A program made the translations under genes and the position numbers. This document shows positions 34,570 to 42,931 of a stretch of DNA of 64,000 nucleotides, piece after piece. Position 1 is the stretch's first letter. Each line of letters starts with the position of its first letter. A model generated the notes under the pieces. It did no database searches, was not told where the DNA came from, and saw only the letters and a program-made list of their open reading frames with translations. The stretch covers positions 62,001 through 126,000 of the forward strand of contig CAXPDR010000014.1 in the NCBI GenBank assembly GCA_964215955.1. The letters are read 5' to 3'. The stretch comes from GCA-2706205 sp964215955 (lineage in GTDB: Bacteria; Bdellovibrionota; Bacteriovoracia; Bacteriovoracales; Bacteriovoracaceae).

Positions 34570-35304
34570 TTAGAATTTAAAGCAAATGGGTCTTGATTCC
34601 CATTTCTTGCTAGGTTTTCTCTGAGAAGGATTAGAGGTACTCTTTGATAACCTATTGTAATTATTGTTTTTTGGGTCATTTGCTAGATTTTGATGAAATA
34701 ATACTAACTCTTTAAGGGGCTTTAAAAACTTCTGAGATTGGGCTGAACTAAAGCTTTCTAATTTGAGTTCTTTTAGCATTTTCAAAGTTTCAAAAGTACT
34801 CTCAATAGTTGAAAGACATTGAGCACTTGGTTGCTGTTTGATTAAAAATTGAGAGGTATGTTTTGTGTTAAAAGATATACGCTCAATCTTGTGTAGAATT
34901 GGAGAGTTTTTTATCATTTTTTTAGCTCTAGGCCATGTTGCATCGATGATAAAAATGACTGGTCTTTGAGTAAGATAACGCTCTCTGTGTTCCTCTTTTT
35001 TTAAATCTAAGGCATTCTCAGCAGGATATAATAGTAGAGGTAGATTACTTGGGTTTGTAATTAAACTTTCTAGTTCTTTATTGTCTCTAAAATCAGTCCC
35101 AACAATTACTTTCGAGTTAGGAAGACTTAAATGAGTTAATCTTCCTGTTCCAATATGGCCTTTTTTGATTTCACTAGGATGCATGAGAATTACAAATAAA
35201 GTTCTCGTCTTAATTTTTGATATATGCTGACAAAAACAAGCCTTTTTGGGTCTGAAGCATTCCATACATGTTGGTCGGGATTCTCTTAATTCTAATTCTC
35301 TCAT
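34570..35304 (-). CDS. DTW-domain protein, probable tRNA aminocarboxypropyltransferase
   Basis: DTW/TapT family, which adds the aminocarboxypropyl group to uridine 47 of tRNA using SAM. A zinc-binding Cys cluster opens the protein (CMECFRPKKACFC), and FIIDATWPRAKKM carries the DxTW-type motif; HIGTGRLTHLSLPNS and QPSAQCLSTIES are also typical. A basic C-terminal tail is extra. An ATG at 35358 would start only 5 bases from the divergent gene and add a non-conserved hydrophobic stretch; ATG 35304 is preferred. Start evidence is weak on both. Confidence 0.85.
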   Translation of the reverse strand: MRELELRESRPTCMECFRPKKACFCQHISKIKTRTLFVILMHPSEIKKGHIGTGRLTHLSLPNSKVIVGTDFRDNKELESLITNPSNLPLLLYPAENALDLKKEEHRERYLTQRPVIFIIDATWPRAKKMIKNSPILHKIERISFNTKHTSQFLIKQQPSAQCLSTIESTFETLKMLKELKLESFSSAQSQKFLKPLKELVLFHQNLANDPKNNNYNRLSKSTSNPSQRKPSKKWESRPICFKF

Positions 35305-35363
35305 TGTCTTTAGCTTACACTTTTTATATATCTTAAAAAAGAAAATTCTCAAGGACATTTTAT

Positions 35364-36011
35364 ATGAAGCATATACTTTTACTATTTATCTTTTTTCCTA
35401 TGATGGCATGTGCTACTCAAGAAAAAGAAAATGGGTTTCCTACTCATTGGTGGAAGCCTGTTCCTGCTGATGAATTAGCTTCTTGGGAAATTGGACCAGA
35501 TGAAGCAAGAGAAGGCGAGGTTATTTTAAGTAAAAGAAATGAATTAGGTGTTTTATCTAATTTTGCTGATACGCCTTTTGAATTTGAAGGAAAGAAATAC
35601 GCAACCCTAGAGGGACTTTGGCAGTCCATGAAGTTTCCAGAAAATAGAAATGATGAAAGATTTGATCAAGCTAATTGGCCTTACAAAAGATCGGAAGTAG
35701 AGCAGATGCAAGGCTTTGATGCTAAAAAAGCGGGAAGCTTTGGTTCAGAGGTCATGAAAAAAATGGGAATAAACTATGTCACTTATAAGGGAAAAAAGAT
35801 GACTTATAGGACCAGTAAAAAAGCCCATCATTACAAAATTATTAAAGCGGCGATGATTGCTAAAATGAAACAAAATCCTAAAGTTCTCGAAGTGTTATTA
35901 TCCACCAAGCATCTTATTCTAAGACCTGATCACCATACCAGTCCCAATGATCCACCAGCTTGGAAATATTATCAAATCTGGATGGACGTGAGAGCTGATT
36001 TACAGAACTAG
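35364..36011 (+). CDS. NADAR-domain (YbiA-like) protein with a lipoprotein-type signal
   Basis: 215 residues. The NADAR fold is recognisable: GVLSNFADTPFEFEGKKYATLEGLWQSMKF at the start of the domain, then the C-terminal LLSTKHLILRPDHH and YYQIWMDVRADL. Relatives are cytoplasmic N-glycosidases acting on riboflavin intermediates or ADP-ribose adducts. This one begins MKHILLLFIFFPMMAC, a signal that would send it across the inner membrane and probably lipidate Cys16. That location is unusual for the family. The lipobox (MMAC) is not ideal, so plain secretion is possible. Confidence 0.82.
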   Translation: MKHILLLFIFFPMMACATQEKENGFPTHWWKPVPADELASWEIGPDEAREGEVILSKRNELGVLSNFADTPFEFEGKKYATLEGLWQSMKFPENRNDERFDQANWPYKRSEVEQMQGFDAKKAGSFGSEVMKKMGINYVTYKGKKMTYRTSKKAHHYKIIKAAMIAKMKQNPKVLEVLLSTKHLILRPDHHTSPNDPPAWKYYQIWMDVRADLQN

Positions 36012-36012
36012 C

Positions 36013-36807
36013 TTATAAGCCAATCATTTTCTTTTTTAGAAGTTTTTGAACAGGAGTTAAATTGCTTTGATCTTCAATACTACAGTTCTTACCGCGTTCT
36101 CTACAAGAAAGGATCATGCTTATAAGTTTAGTATATGACTTAATGATATCTTTCGTTGATAGATCATCAATTGTTACAACCTTTTCTGTTGCTTTTGGTT
36201 TAGAATTTGGATTTATGTCAGTAGATTTAGAATCAATTTCATAGCCGATTTCTAAATTTATTCCTTCATATTCTCTTATTAAATCAAAATCGCTATCGTT
36301 ATCTACTGAAGCTTTTAGAGCATTTCCTAAGTCGTTATGAACGGAAGGGTCTAATAGGTCAAAAATTGCAGGAGAGGAAATAACAATTGGAGCAGTTGTA
36401 ATCATAGCAATTGATCCACTTACAGATCCAACTCCATCAACTGAATATCCTACCATATATCTAGCGACATAGGCTCTAGAACCATAAAATGCTGCATGAT
36501 AAATTAAGAAAGGTAGATTATAAATTAGTGCGGCATCAGCGACTACCGTTTTTGCTGAATCCCACTTTTTCTTTTGGGCCATATAAACAATCTCTTCAGG
36601 ATCAAGTGCAATATGGTATTTTTCTATAAGAGGTTTACAAGCAGCTTTTAAAATATCTCCTCTACACTCCAAAAAAGTAAATTTTTCTGAATTAGGAATT
36701 TGCTTTATTTGTAAAAAATGATTTTCAGAATCTTCTCCTTTAATTATTAAAGCACTAGCATTAGTTAGAGTAATTAACGTCAAAATAATAGAAAGAAGCA
36801 TCTTCAT
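36013..36807 (-). CDS. Secreted or inner-membrane hypothetical protein (264 aa)
   Basis: Start ATG 36807 gives a signal peptide (MKMLLSIILTLITLTNASA) with AAGGA 9 bases upstream; the earlier start at 36849 would hide it. A central hydrophobic stretch (GVGSVSGSIAMITTAPIVISSPAIFDLL) may be membrane-associated. Paired Cys (ECRGDILKAACK) near the N-terminus and again near the C-terminus (SCRERGKNCS) suggest disulfides. No family recognised. Convergent with the NADAR gene, separated by 1 base. Confidence 0.65.
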   Translation of the reverse strand: MKMLLSIILTLITLTNASALIIKGEDSENHFLQIKQIPNSEKFTFLECRGDILKAACKPLIEKYHIALDPEEIVYMAQKKKWDSAKTVVADAALIYNLPFLIYHAAFYGSRAYVARYMVGYSVDGVGSVSGSIAMITTAPIVISSPAIFDLLDPSVHNDLGNALKASVDNDSDFDLIREYEGINLEIGYEIDSKSTDINPNSKPKATEKVVTIDDLSTKDIIKSYTKLISMILSCRERGKNCSIEDQSNLTPVQKLLKKKMIGL

Positions 36808-36883
36808 ATAGCAATCCTTGGTAATTTCATAAACACTTAAAGTTACCATGATTTCTTTGTTTTTACGCAGTGCAATGTAAAAT

Positions 36884-37618
36884 CTATAGATAAATTTTCT
36901 TTAAAATTAAGCCATTTGCAGGAGCTCTTCTTGGTTTAAAACCTTTTGTTGGCTTTTTAAGTTCTGATTTGATTTTTGTTAATTCTAGGGTTCCAAGGCC
37001 CACCTGGATAGAAGCTCCTATTATATAGCGAATCATATACTTTAAAAATCCATTAGCTCTTAGGGTTATTTCAAGTTTTTGGGAATTTTTCACGCATTTG
37101 ATTTCAAAAACCTCTCTATGAGGAGGCCTTCCTGCTAAGCTTGAAAAACTTGTAAAGTCATGTCTGCCAATAAAAAGCTTTAATGCCTTTTGAAAGAGCT
37201 CAATATTAAAGTCTGCGATATTTTCAAAAATGGCAGTTGTTTCAGATTCAAGGGCATTTGGAGAAGAAAGAGATAAGTTGTACACATAGGTTTTTTCTTT
37301 TATATGATCAAATAAGTTGTAACTGAGAGGAACCTTTTTAATTTTATTAACTCTGATATCTAGTGGAAGGCGGCTGTTGATTTTGGCCATAAGTCTTTTG
37401 GTGTCAAACTCTTTATCAAGATTAAACATAACTTTTTGATCAAGGGCATGAACACCTGAATCTGTTCTAGAAGCACCACTCGCAATGACTGGCTTTTTAT
37501 TAATGTGTAAGAGAACAGTTTCAAGTTTTTCTTGAACTGTTTTTGGGTTGGTAGTTTGTCTTTGCCAACCAGAATACCTCGTTCCCTTATAGCTTAGTGA
37601 AATTATATAGCGATTCAT
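36884..37618 (-). CDS. truA: tRNA pseudouridine(38-40) synthase TruA
   Basis: 244 residues with the TruA signature: ISLSYKGTRYSGWQRQ at the start and SGASRTDSGVHALDQKV, where the Asp in RTDSGVHA is the catalytic residue. Later blocks FTSFSS and FLKYMIRYIIGASIQVGLG are also family-typical. Forms pseudouridine at positions 38-40 of tRNA anticodon stem-loops. Divergent from the parvulin gene at 37643. Confidence 0.96.
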   Translation of the reverse strand: MNRYIISLSYKGTRYSGWQRQTTNPKTVQEKLETVLLHINKKPVIASGASRTDSGVHALDQKVMFNLDKEFDTKRLMAKINSRLPLDIRVNKIKKVPLSYNLFDHIKEKTYVYNLSLSSPNALESETTAIFENIADFNIELFQKALKLFIGRHDFTSFSSLAGRPPHREVFEIKCVKNSQKLEITLRANGFLKYMIRYIIGASIQVGLGTLELTKIKSELKKPTKGFKPRRAPANGLILKKIYL

Positions 37619-37642
37619 AATTTTATTTTATATAATTGTCCT

Positions 37643-37909
37643 ATGTATAAGGCCAAACATATTTTAATTTCTGAAGAAGACGATATCGAATATCTTAAAG
37701 ATCAAATGGATGCTGGAGCAAATTTTGAAGACTTAGCACGTGAATTTTCTGAGTGTGAAAGCTCTGAAAAAGGTGGAGACCTTGGAAGTTTTAGCTCAGG
37801 AACTATGGTCCCAGAGTTTGAGAGAGCTCTATATCATATGGAGCCAGGTGAAATAAAATATGGTGTCCGTACTAAATATGGATTTCATATTATTCTTCGA
37901 GTTGCATAG
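37643..37909 (+). CDS. Single-domain parvulin-type peptidyl-prolyl isomerase
   Basis: 88 residues comprising just a PpiC/rotamase domain: KAKHILISEEDD (His in the KAxHIL motif), FEDLAREFSECESSEKGGDLGSF, then EPGEIKYGVRTKYGFHIILRV. No signal peptide, so cytoplasmic. Folding helper; substrate unknown. Short compared with SurA/PrsA but normal for Par10-like enzymes. Confidence 0.95.
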   Translation: MYKAKHILISEEDDIEYLKDQMDAGANFEDLAREFSECESSEKGGDLGSFSSGTMVPEFERALYHMEPGEIKYGVRTKYGFHIILRVA

Positions 37910-37997
37910 GTAAAACCACTGTCCTAATTTTCAGTAATCTAGATTTTCTAATTTTTCGATAATAATCTATATTTTCCCGACAATTTATTTCGTTAAG

Positions 37998-38066
37998 AAA
38001 TTTAGAACAATGGTTGGAATTAAACCATTATCTAAATTTACTGGTAAGTTATTAATAATAACTTAC
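37998..38066. other. Two adjacent strong hairpins in a convergent intergenic gap
   Basis: First, AAATTTAGA (37998-38006) pairs with TCTAAATTT (38031-38039), and within it AATGGTT pairs with AACCATT (38009-38029). Second, GTAAGTTATT-AAT-AATAACTTAC (38044-38066) is a perfect 10-bp stem with a 3-base loop. They lie between the convergent parvulin and RCC1-like genes. Terminators without clear T runs, or part of a small RNA. Confidence 0.5.
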
Positions 38067-38099
38067 ACCTTTAATAAGTCTTAATAGTGCTTAGTTGGA

Positions 38100-39551
38100 T
38101 TATTGGTGATAATTCCAGCAAAATTTATTTCTTTTGTTTTGAAAATGTGCACAAATCTGTAATTCATCTACATCCGAATTAATTTTTAACGTAACGTTCG
38201 TAACATTTTTTAATTTTTTTGGAGGACTAATAATCTTATGAGAACCAAAACAGTCTAGCTCTCCTAATTCGTTAGTTACACAAAATCCCCAAATGTATTG
38301 CTTAGGATCGTCTGTTCGTACAAGTCTATAAAGCTTTTTTATATTGTTTGTAATTACCGGTTGAAACTGATCTTTTGTACCAAAACAAGATAATTCTTTT
38401 TTACTATTTAGAACGCAACCAAAATCTCTTTTTAAATATATATCCGTAATATCATTAAATTGTGGTATTTGGTTTTCAAATTTTCTCAGTGATTTTTTAG
38501 CTCCAAAGCATTGAAAAACATCATTTTCAACTCCACACATAAAGCTCTCATCATTTACAAAGTTCTGATTGTACCTAACTAATATCTTTGGTTTATAATT
38601 TTTCTTAGGAAAAATTTGACTGACATTATTTCCCCAGCAATTGAGTTCGCCTTTAATATCTTTTGAACAAGCAAATTCACCACTAAGGTAAACTAAATCA
38701 ACTGCATTACTAATAAATGGAGTCAGTCCAGTGTACATATTGCCTTCACAAAGAACATCTCCATTAAATATGGCACATTCACCGTCTTTCACTTTTGCTT
38801 TATTAAAATCTAACTCTGGATAAGAAACGTAGGTTCCTCCTCCTAGATATCTGTCTCCAGCTGTCCTACCGATTCTTGATTTTCTTTCATACTTGCCCAT
38901 ATAAGTATCAGTTATGAAGAAATCTACGTAGTGATCCAATGGCCACGAGTATTCTTTTTGAAAATGAGAAGTAAAACTTATTATATTTTCAAACCTGCCT
39001 TCATAAGGGATTTTAAGGTCTCTAGACGTAATTTTATTTCCCCAGCAGTGGATCTCATCATCTTCAGTTACAGCACATGAATGGGACCTGCCCATGGCAA
39101 GATATTTTACATCAGATAATCCTTCAGGAGGAGTTGATTCTCCATACTTATTTCTTCCCCAGCAAACAACATTTTTAGTTATTGTTATGGCACAAATATG
39201 TTTATCACCAGCTGCAATAGTTGTAGCTTTTAAACCTTCAGGAATTTTATCTATATCAAACATTGTAAAGCGAGGATTTTTGTAGCAAGTGACTTTATGA
39301 TTTATATCCAAAAAACAACCAAAAAAACCACCAGCAGAGATTTCTTTAATATTCTTTTGAAATATTGGTGAGGTCGGTTGATCTCCAGGAGTAGCCGAGC
39401 AATTGGCTTCGTTCTTTTTCATTTTGAGGTTACAGAACGTCATCGTTCTTCCTCTTACTAAATCATCGTAGTAAAAAAAGGATTTATAGTCTGTCTGAGC
39501 CTGTACGTTAAAAACTATTAAGTTTGTAAAAAGCAATAGAAATAATTTCAT
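38100..39551 (-). CDS. Secreted RCC1-repeat beta-propeller protein
   Basis: 483 residues with a signal peptide (MKLFLLLFTNLIVFNVQA). RCC1-like repeats are visible: IAAGDKHICAITITKNVVCWGRNKYGES, LAMGRSHSCAVTEDDEIHCWGN, and several later units with CAxxxxGxVxCWG-type cores (ELNCWGNN, DVFQCFGAK, ELSCFGTK). The paired Cys in each blade are typical of the bacterial secreted version. AAGAGGT precedes the ATG. Surface or periplasmic; ligand unknown. Confidence 0.85.
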   Translation of the reverse strand: MKLFLLLFTNLIVFNVQAQTDYKSFFYYDDLVRGRTMTFCNLKMKKNEANCSATPGDQPTSPIFQKNIKEISAGGFFGCFLDINHKVTCYKNPRFTMFDIDKIPEGLKATTIAAGDKHICAITITKNVVCWGRNKYGESTPPEGLSDVKYLAMGRSHSCAVTEDDEIHCWGNKITSRDLKIPYEGRFENIISFTSHFQKEYSWPLDHYVDFFITDTYMGKYERKSRIGRTAGDRYLGGGTYVSYPELDFNKAKVKDGECAIFNGDVLCEGNMYTGLTPFISNAVDLVYLSGEFACSKDIKGELNCWGNNVSQIFPKKNYKPKILVRYNQNFVNDESFMCGVENDVFQCFGAKKSLRKFENQIPQFNDITDIYLKRDFGCVLNSKKELSCFGTKDQFQPVITNNIKKLYRLVRTDDPKQYIWGFCVTNELGELDCFGSHKIISPPKKLKNVTNVTLKINSDVDELQICAHFQNKRNKFCWNYHQ

Positions 39552-40083
39552 GTATACCTCTTAAGAAAAATAATTTGCAATACATTGATACTTATTATTT
39601 TCTCTAATAGTTGAATAGCAATAGTTACTATAAATTGTCCACTAACTAGTGGATGCGAAGGTGGCCATCGACACTTTTGCTACGCAGTATTTAAATATAA
39701 TTCACCTTATCCATGAACGAAAAGCACTAGATAAATAATCAGTCCCAGCTCGAAAAATCTGGGACTGAAAAATAAAAATGGACATTGATCGAAAAGAAGA
39801 ACTTTTTCGACCGGAAGAGTAAAAATACACAGAAAATAGAAACTTCTTTCTTGTTTCAGAACAAGTTCAAAACACTGTGAACTTTAGTTACGATCTAGTT
39901 TATGTTAATAAGTGATGGTGTGTTGCAAAAAAATTACTACATGAATATATTTTATGGGTTCTCAAAGAGATTTATGGCATCTGTAAGCTGAATTAGACTA
40001 AATAACAGTGCTTTAAGTCTTGAAAATTTAGAGGATTTGATTAATATAATATCTGTTTATTAATTTTGTAATGGAGCCTCAAA
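39552..40083. other. 532-bp gene-free region, hairpin-rich
   Basis: No plausible coding frame in this gap between divergent genes. It contains at least five short perfect stem-loops between 39638 and 39884 (described separately). The last 200 bases before 40084 show only A+T-rich sequence and a GGAG ribosome-binding site for the zinc-ribbon gene. Confidence 0.6.
39638..39884 (+). ncRNA. Candidate structured RNA: array of five hairpins
   Basis: Perfect stems in order: TCCACT/AGTGGA (39638-39653); TCAGTCCCAG/CTGGGACTGA (39739-39768, 10 bp); TCGAAAA/TTTTCGA (39789-39810); CTTGTT-TCAG-AACAAG (39850-39865); AAGTTC/GAACTT (39863-39884). The last two share bases 39863-39865 and are mutually exclusive, as in a switch. 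No promoter or terminator recognised, so strand and limits are uncertain. Confidence 0.35.
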
Positions 40084-40581
40084 ATGTCTTTAAAAGATGC
40101 CTTAATGAAAGCTGGTTTTCAAAGTACTAAAACTCAAAATGAAAGACAAAGAAAGTTAAAAAAAGAAAAAACCAAGGTTGAAAAACACCAAGAGCACAGA
40201 AATTTCTGTGAAGTTTGTGAATGTGTGCAACCAGATGTTGAAAGATTTAAACATAGAAATCCAAGAATTGATGCGGAATGGATTTGCTCTAACTGTGCTG
40301 ATAAAAATGAAATTCTGGATGATTTTAGATTAACCAATCAAAGTGACTTTTCAAGAAACGGCAGATATAGAAGATATTACGGACACACTAAAGACTTCTC
40401 AAAAGAACAAAATAAAGTTCAAAAAGATGAGAGAAGAAAACCAAAGTACAAACACGATAAATTTGCAACTAAAAGTCCAGGGAATCAAAGATCAGATAAT
40501 CGGGGACGTAATGGTAATAGACGAGGCACAAAAAAGAATTATACGATTGATGAAAATGGCGAAAAAAACTTTAATTGCTAG
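40084..40581 (+). CDS. Basic zinc-ribbon protein with DUF2058-like N-terminus
   Basis: 165 residues. The N-terminus MSLKDALMKAGFQSTKTQNERQRK resembles the start of DUF2058/YaiL nucleoid- or RNA-associated proteins. A zinc ribbon follows (FCEVCECV at about 42-45, then WICSNCADK at about 68-71). The C-terminal half is very basic and Arg/Asn/Gly-rich (GNQRSDNRGRNGNRRGTKKN), like disordered RNA-binding tails. GGAG precedes the ATG. A cytoplasmic nucleic-acid-binding role is inferred. Confidence 0.75.
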   Translation: MSLKDALMKAGFQSTKTQNERQRKLKKEKTKVEKHQEHRNFCEVCECVQPDVERFKHRNPRIDAEWICSNCADKNEILDDFRLTNQSDFSRNGRYRRYYGHTKDFSKEQNKVQKDERRKPKYKHDKFATKSPGNQRSDNRGRNGNRRGTKKNYTIDENGEKNFNC

Positions 40582-40792
40582 TTTGATTTTAGGTTTCAAC
40601 CTTTCTATCGCTTGTGATAGCTATATAAGTGTTCGCGAGGGAAAACTTGTGCATAATGCTTCGGGTGACCCTGTAGATTGTGGTGAAATTACCAAGGCGA
40701 TGATAGATAAAATGAAATCAGATTTTTGTAAAATTAGTTCCGAGCAAAATGCTGAATTTAAAAAAGCATGTAAAAGATTTAAAGGGAACTAG
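40550..40792 (+). CDS. Small secreted Cys-containing protein (80 aa)
   Basis: In the frame that remains open to 40792, ATG codons at 40550 and 40556 begin a signal peptide (MAKKTLIASLILGFNLSIA) followed by a 60-residue mature domain with four Cys (ACDSY, VDCGE, DFCKI, KACKR), probably two disulfides. The start overlaps the end of the zinc-ribbon gene by 26-32 bases, pointing to translational coupling; no separate ribosome-binding site is evident. The long upstream extension of this frame overlaps the zinc-ribbon gene and is not used. No family recognised. Confidence 0.65.
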   Translation: MKMAKKTLIASLILGFNLSIACDSYISVREGKLVHNASGDPVDCGEITKAMIDKMKSDFCKISSEQNAEFKKACKRFKGN

Positions 40793-41289
40793 TGAGTATT
40801 TAGTTTCTTGTAATAGGAACTTGTTCTTTTACCTGAATAGGCCAGTAATACACTTAAATCTGAGTCGATCATAAAAGTAGCGGCTTGAGCAAAAGGTTTT
40901 TCCTTTCTCTTTACTCCAAAGTAATTTGATAGATAATAACTTGAATCGGATCCAAATAGGTAAGGAACGGGATTCTTTTCTAACCATGAATTAATCTGCT
41001 CAGGAGTCTCTGAACTTATAACAATTATAGTTGAGTTTCTACCCTCAAGCTTGTTAACCCAATCTCTAAGTTTTTGCATATGCATTCTACAAAAAGGACA
41101 CCAGGTTCCCCGGATGAAGGTAAGAAGAAGCGGACCACTTTTTACTAAGTCCGAAATCTTAACTTCTCTTTTAGAGGATAACAAAACCGTTTTGTCTTCT
41201 AATAAATGACCTGCCTGAAGAGGTGATATTTTCTTACTTACTCCTAGATCAATTATATTGACCATTAATTCTTGAATGATATTTTCCAT
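40789..41289 (-). CDS. Peroxiredoxin-like/thioredoxin-fold protein
   Basis: 166 residues with FIRGTWCPFCRMHMQKLRDW, a CxxC in the position used by AhpC/TSA-type peroxiredoxins, followed by TIIVISSETPEQINSWLEKN and YFGVKRKE, typical of the family. No signal peptide, so cytoplasmic thiol-peroxidase or redox protein. The substrate is inferred from family. Ends overlap the small secreted gene by 4 bases (convergent). Confidence 0.85.
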   Translation of the reverse strand: MENIIQELMVNIIDLGVSKKISPLQAGHLLEDKTVLLSSKREVKISDLVKSGPLLLTFIRGTWCPFCRMHMQKLRDWVNKLEGRNSTIIVISSETPEQINSWLEKNPVPYLFGSDSSYYLSNYFGVKRKEKPFAQAATFMIDSDLSVLLAYSGKRTSSYYKKLNTH

Positions 41290-41309
41290 ATTTCTATTTT
41301 AATGGATAT

Positions 41310-42044
41310 TTAAAATTTAGAAACTATAAAATCAATGAAATTTTTTACTAGAGCATTAGACTCTGGAGTAGGTTTTATTTGAGAGATAATATCTTCAAAG
41401 TGGGCTCGATCTTCTGTATACTTTTCTTTATAAATATTTAATCGCTCTTTTAAAGTTATATCATCCAGCTCTGGATGAAACTGGAAGGCCCAAAAGGGTT
41501 TATCTTTAACTTTGAACGCATGCTTGCAGGAAGACGTCATTGCCAATTCAATACAGTTTTTAGGTAGGGTTAAGGCTTTTTCTTGATGAACAGAGACGGC
41601 CATAAATGGGTTAGAAATGCTTTTAAATATTTCGTCTTTTTTAGCTTTATTTGCAAGAGCAATAGGCAAGGTTCCCATCTCAAAATCATTCTCATCGCGA
41701 ATAATTTCTCCGCCTAAGGCGAGAATCGCAGCCTGAAAACCAAAACAAGATGCAAAGACTGGTAGGTTTAAATCCAAGCAGTAATGAATTGCTTCAATAA
41801 TATTATCTACAAAAGGATATTCTTGCTTGTCTAAAACTGAAGCTTCAGAAGCACCACCTATAAAAACTCCATCAAAACCATTTAGAAGGTTTTTTGAGAT
41901 TTTCTCATTAGTGAATACATCGAAAGCTTCAATTTGAGAGGGTTTAATTCCTCCAAACTTTGCAAAGCTTTCGATCTCTTCTTGTTTAACTTTGGAATTT
42001 TGTCTTATTTGAATAAGTAATATCTTAAGATCATCTTTAAGCAT
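41310..42044 (-). CDS. Class I glutamine amidotransferase-like protein
   Basis: 244 residues. The catalytic triad is visible: Cys100 in PVFASCFGFQ (nucleophile elbow), then His190 and Glu192 in FQFHPE; FDGVFIGGAS is the oxyanion strand. Stand-alone GATase1 proteins of this form hydrolyse glutamine or gamma-glutamyl substrates. It overlaps the preceding 69-residue gene by 8 bases, forming an operon with that gene and fklB. Substrate unknown. Confidence 0.88.
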   Translation of the reverse strand: MLKDDLKILLIQIRQNSKVKQEEIESFAKFGGIKPSQIEAFDVFTNEKISKNLLNGFDGVFIGGASEASVLDKQEYPFVDNIIEAIHYCLDLNLPVFASCFGFQAAILALGGEIIRDENDFEMGTLPIALANKAKKDEIFKSISNPFMAVSVHQEKALTLPKNCIELAMTSSCKHAFKVKDKPFWAFQFHPELDDITLKERLNIYKEKYTEDRAHFEDIISQIKPTPESNALVKNFIDFIVSKF

Positions 42045-42246
42045 GTTTAAGCTGTTTTTCCAATCTTTTAACCTTCGTTAGAAGGTCCTTACATTCTTGC
42101 TCACCAAGTCCAAATAAAACATGAGACTTTTGTAACTCTTTTGGCTTACCAAAACCTTCAAAGGCTTTAATTCTGTTGTTTAAATTACAACGTAAACTTC
42201 TAAGCTGCTTCTCATTCCAATTCTCAATATCATTTAAATCTTTCAT
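42037..42246 (-). CDS. Small hypothetical protein (69 aa)
   Basis: 69 residues, charged and helical (NWNEKQLRSLRCNLNNRIKAF, then a C-terminal coiled-coil-like TKVKRLEKQLKHA). It starts 3 bases after the fklB stop and its end overlaps the glutamine amidotransferase start. No family recognised. Tight operon packing supports it being real. Confidence 0.65.
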   Translation of the reverse strand: MKDLNDIENWNEKQLRSLRCNLNNRIKAFEGFGKPKELQKSHVLFGLGEQECKDLLTKVKRLEKQLKHA

Positions 42247-42249
42247 AAA

Positions 42250-42867
42250 TTAAGAAAGAACCTTCACTAATTCAACTTTGAAATTTAACGTAGCATTTGG
42301 TCCAATCTTTCCACCTGCCCCTTGTGACCCATAAGCTAAGGCTGAAGGAATGAATATTTCCCAAACATCACCTTCTTTCATAAGCTGAAGAGCTTCAGTC
42401 CAACCAGCGATAACACCGTTAACGGGAAAACTAGTTGTTTGTCCTCTTTGATAAGAAGAATCAAAGATCTCTCCGTTTAAAAGTTTTCCTTCATAATGAA
42501 CTTCAACCTGAGAAGTAAGTCCTGGTGTGTTTCCTTCTCCACTTGATAAAACCTTGTATTGAAGACCAGAGTCAGTGGTGATGATTCCATCTTTAGTTTT
42601 ATTTTCTTCTAAAAACTTTAGACCTTCTTCTTGATTAGCAATTCCTACTTTATTTGCTCTTTCAATCGCTTTAGCTTGCATTTCTGCTTGGAAAGTACTC
42701 ATCACATTATGCATTTCTTCTGGTGATAATTTATTGTCTTCACCATTAAGTGCAGATTTAATTGAACTTAGAAAAACCTCTGAGTTAACCTCAATTTCTT
42801 GAGTTCTAAGATCATTTCCAATTTGTTGGCCTAGCACGTAACTTACCTTATCTAGTTGAGTATCCAT
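42250..42867 (-). CDS. fklB: FKBP-type peptidyl-prolyl isomerase FklB
   Basis: 205 residues with the FklB/Mip layout: an N-terminal helical dimerisation region (VSYVLGQQIGNDLRTQ), a long helix, then an FKBP domain (VEVHYEGKLLNGEIFDSSYQRG, FPVNGVIAGWTEALQLMKEGD, IPSALAYGSQG). No signal peptide, so cytoplasmic. First gene of a minus-strand operon, divergent from recQ. Confidence 0.94.
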   Translation of the reverse strand: MDTQLDKVSYVLGQQIGNDLRTQEIEVNSEVFLSSIKSALNGEDNKLSPEEMHNVMSTFQAEMQAKAIERANKVGIANQEEGLKFLEENKTKDGIITTDSGLQYKVLSSGEGNTPGLTSQVEVHYEGKLLNGEIFDSSYQRGQTTSFPVNGVIAGWTEALQLMKEGDVWEIFIPSALAYGSQGAGGKIGPNATLNFKVELVKVLS

Positions 42868-42931
42868 TTTTTATCCTTTGCTGCATAGCAGCTGTTTTGT
42901 CTTAATAAAATTAAAGAGCTAATATAGCACT

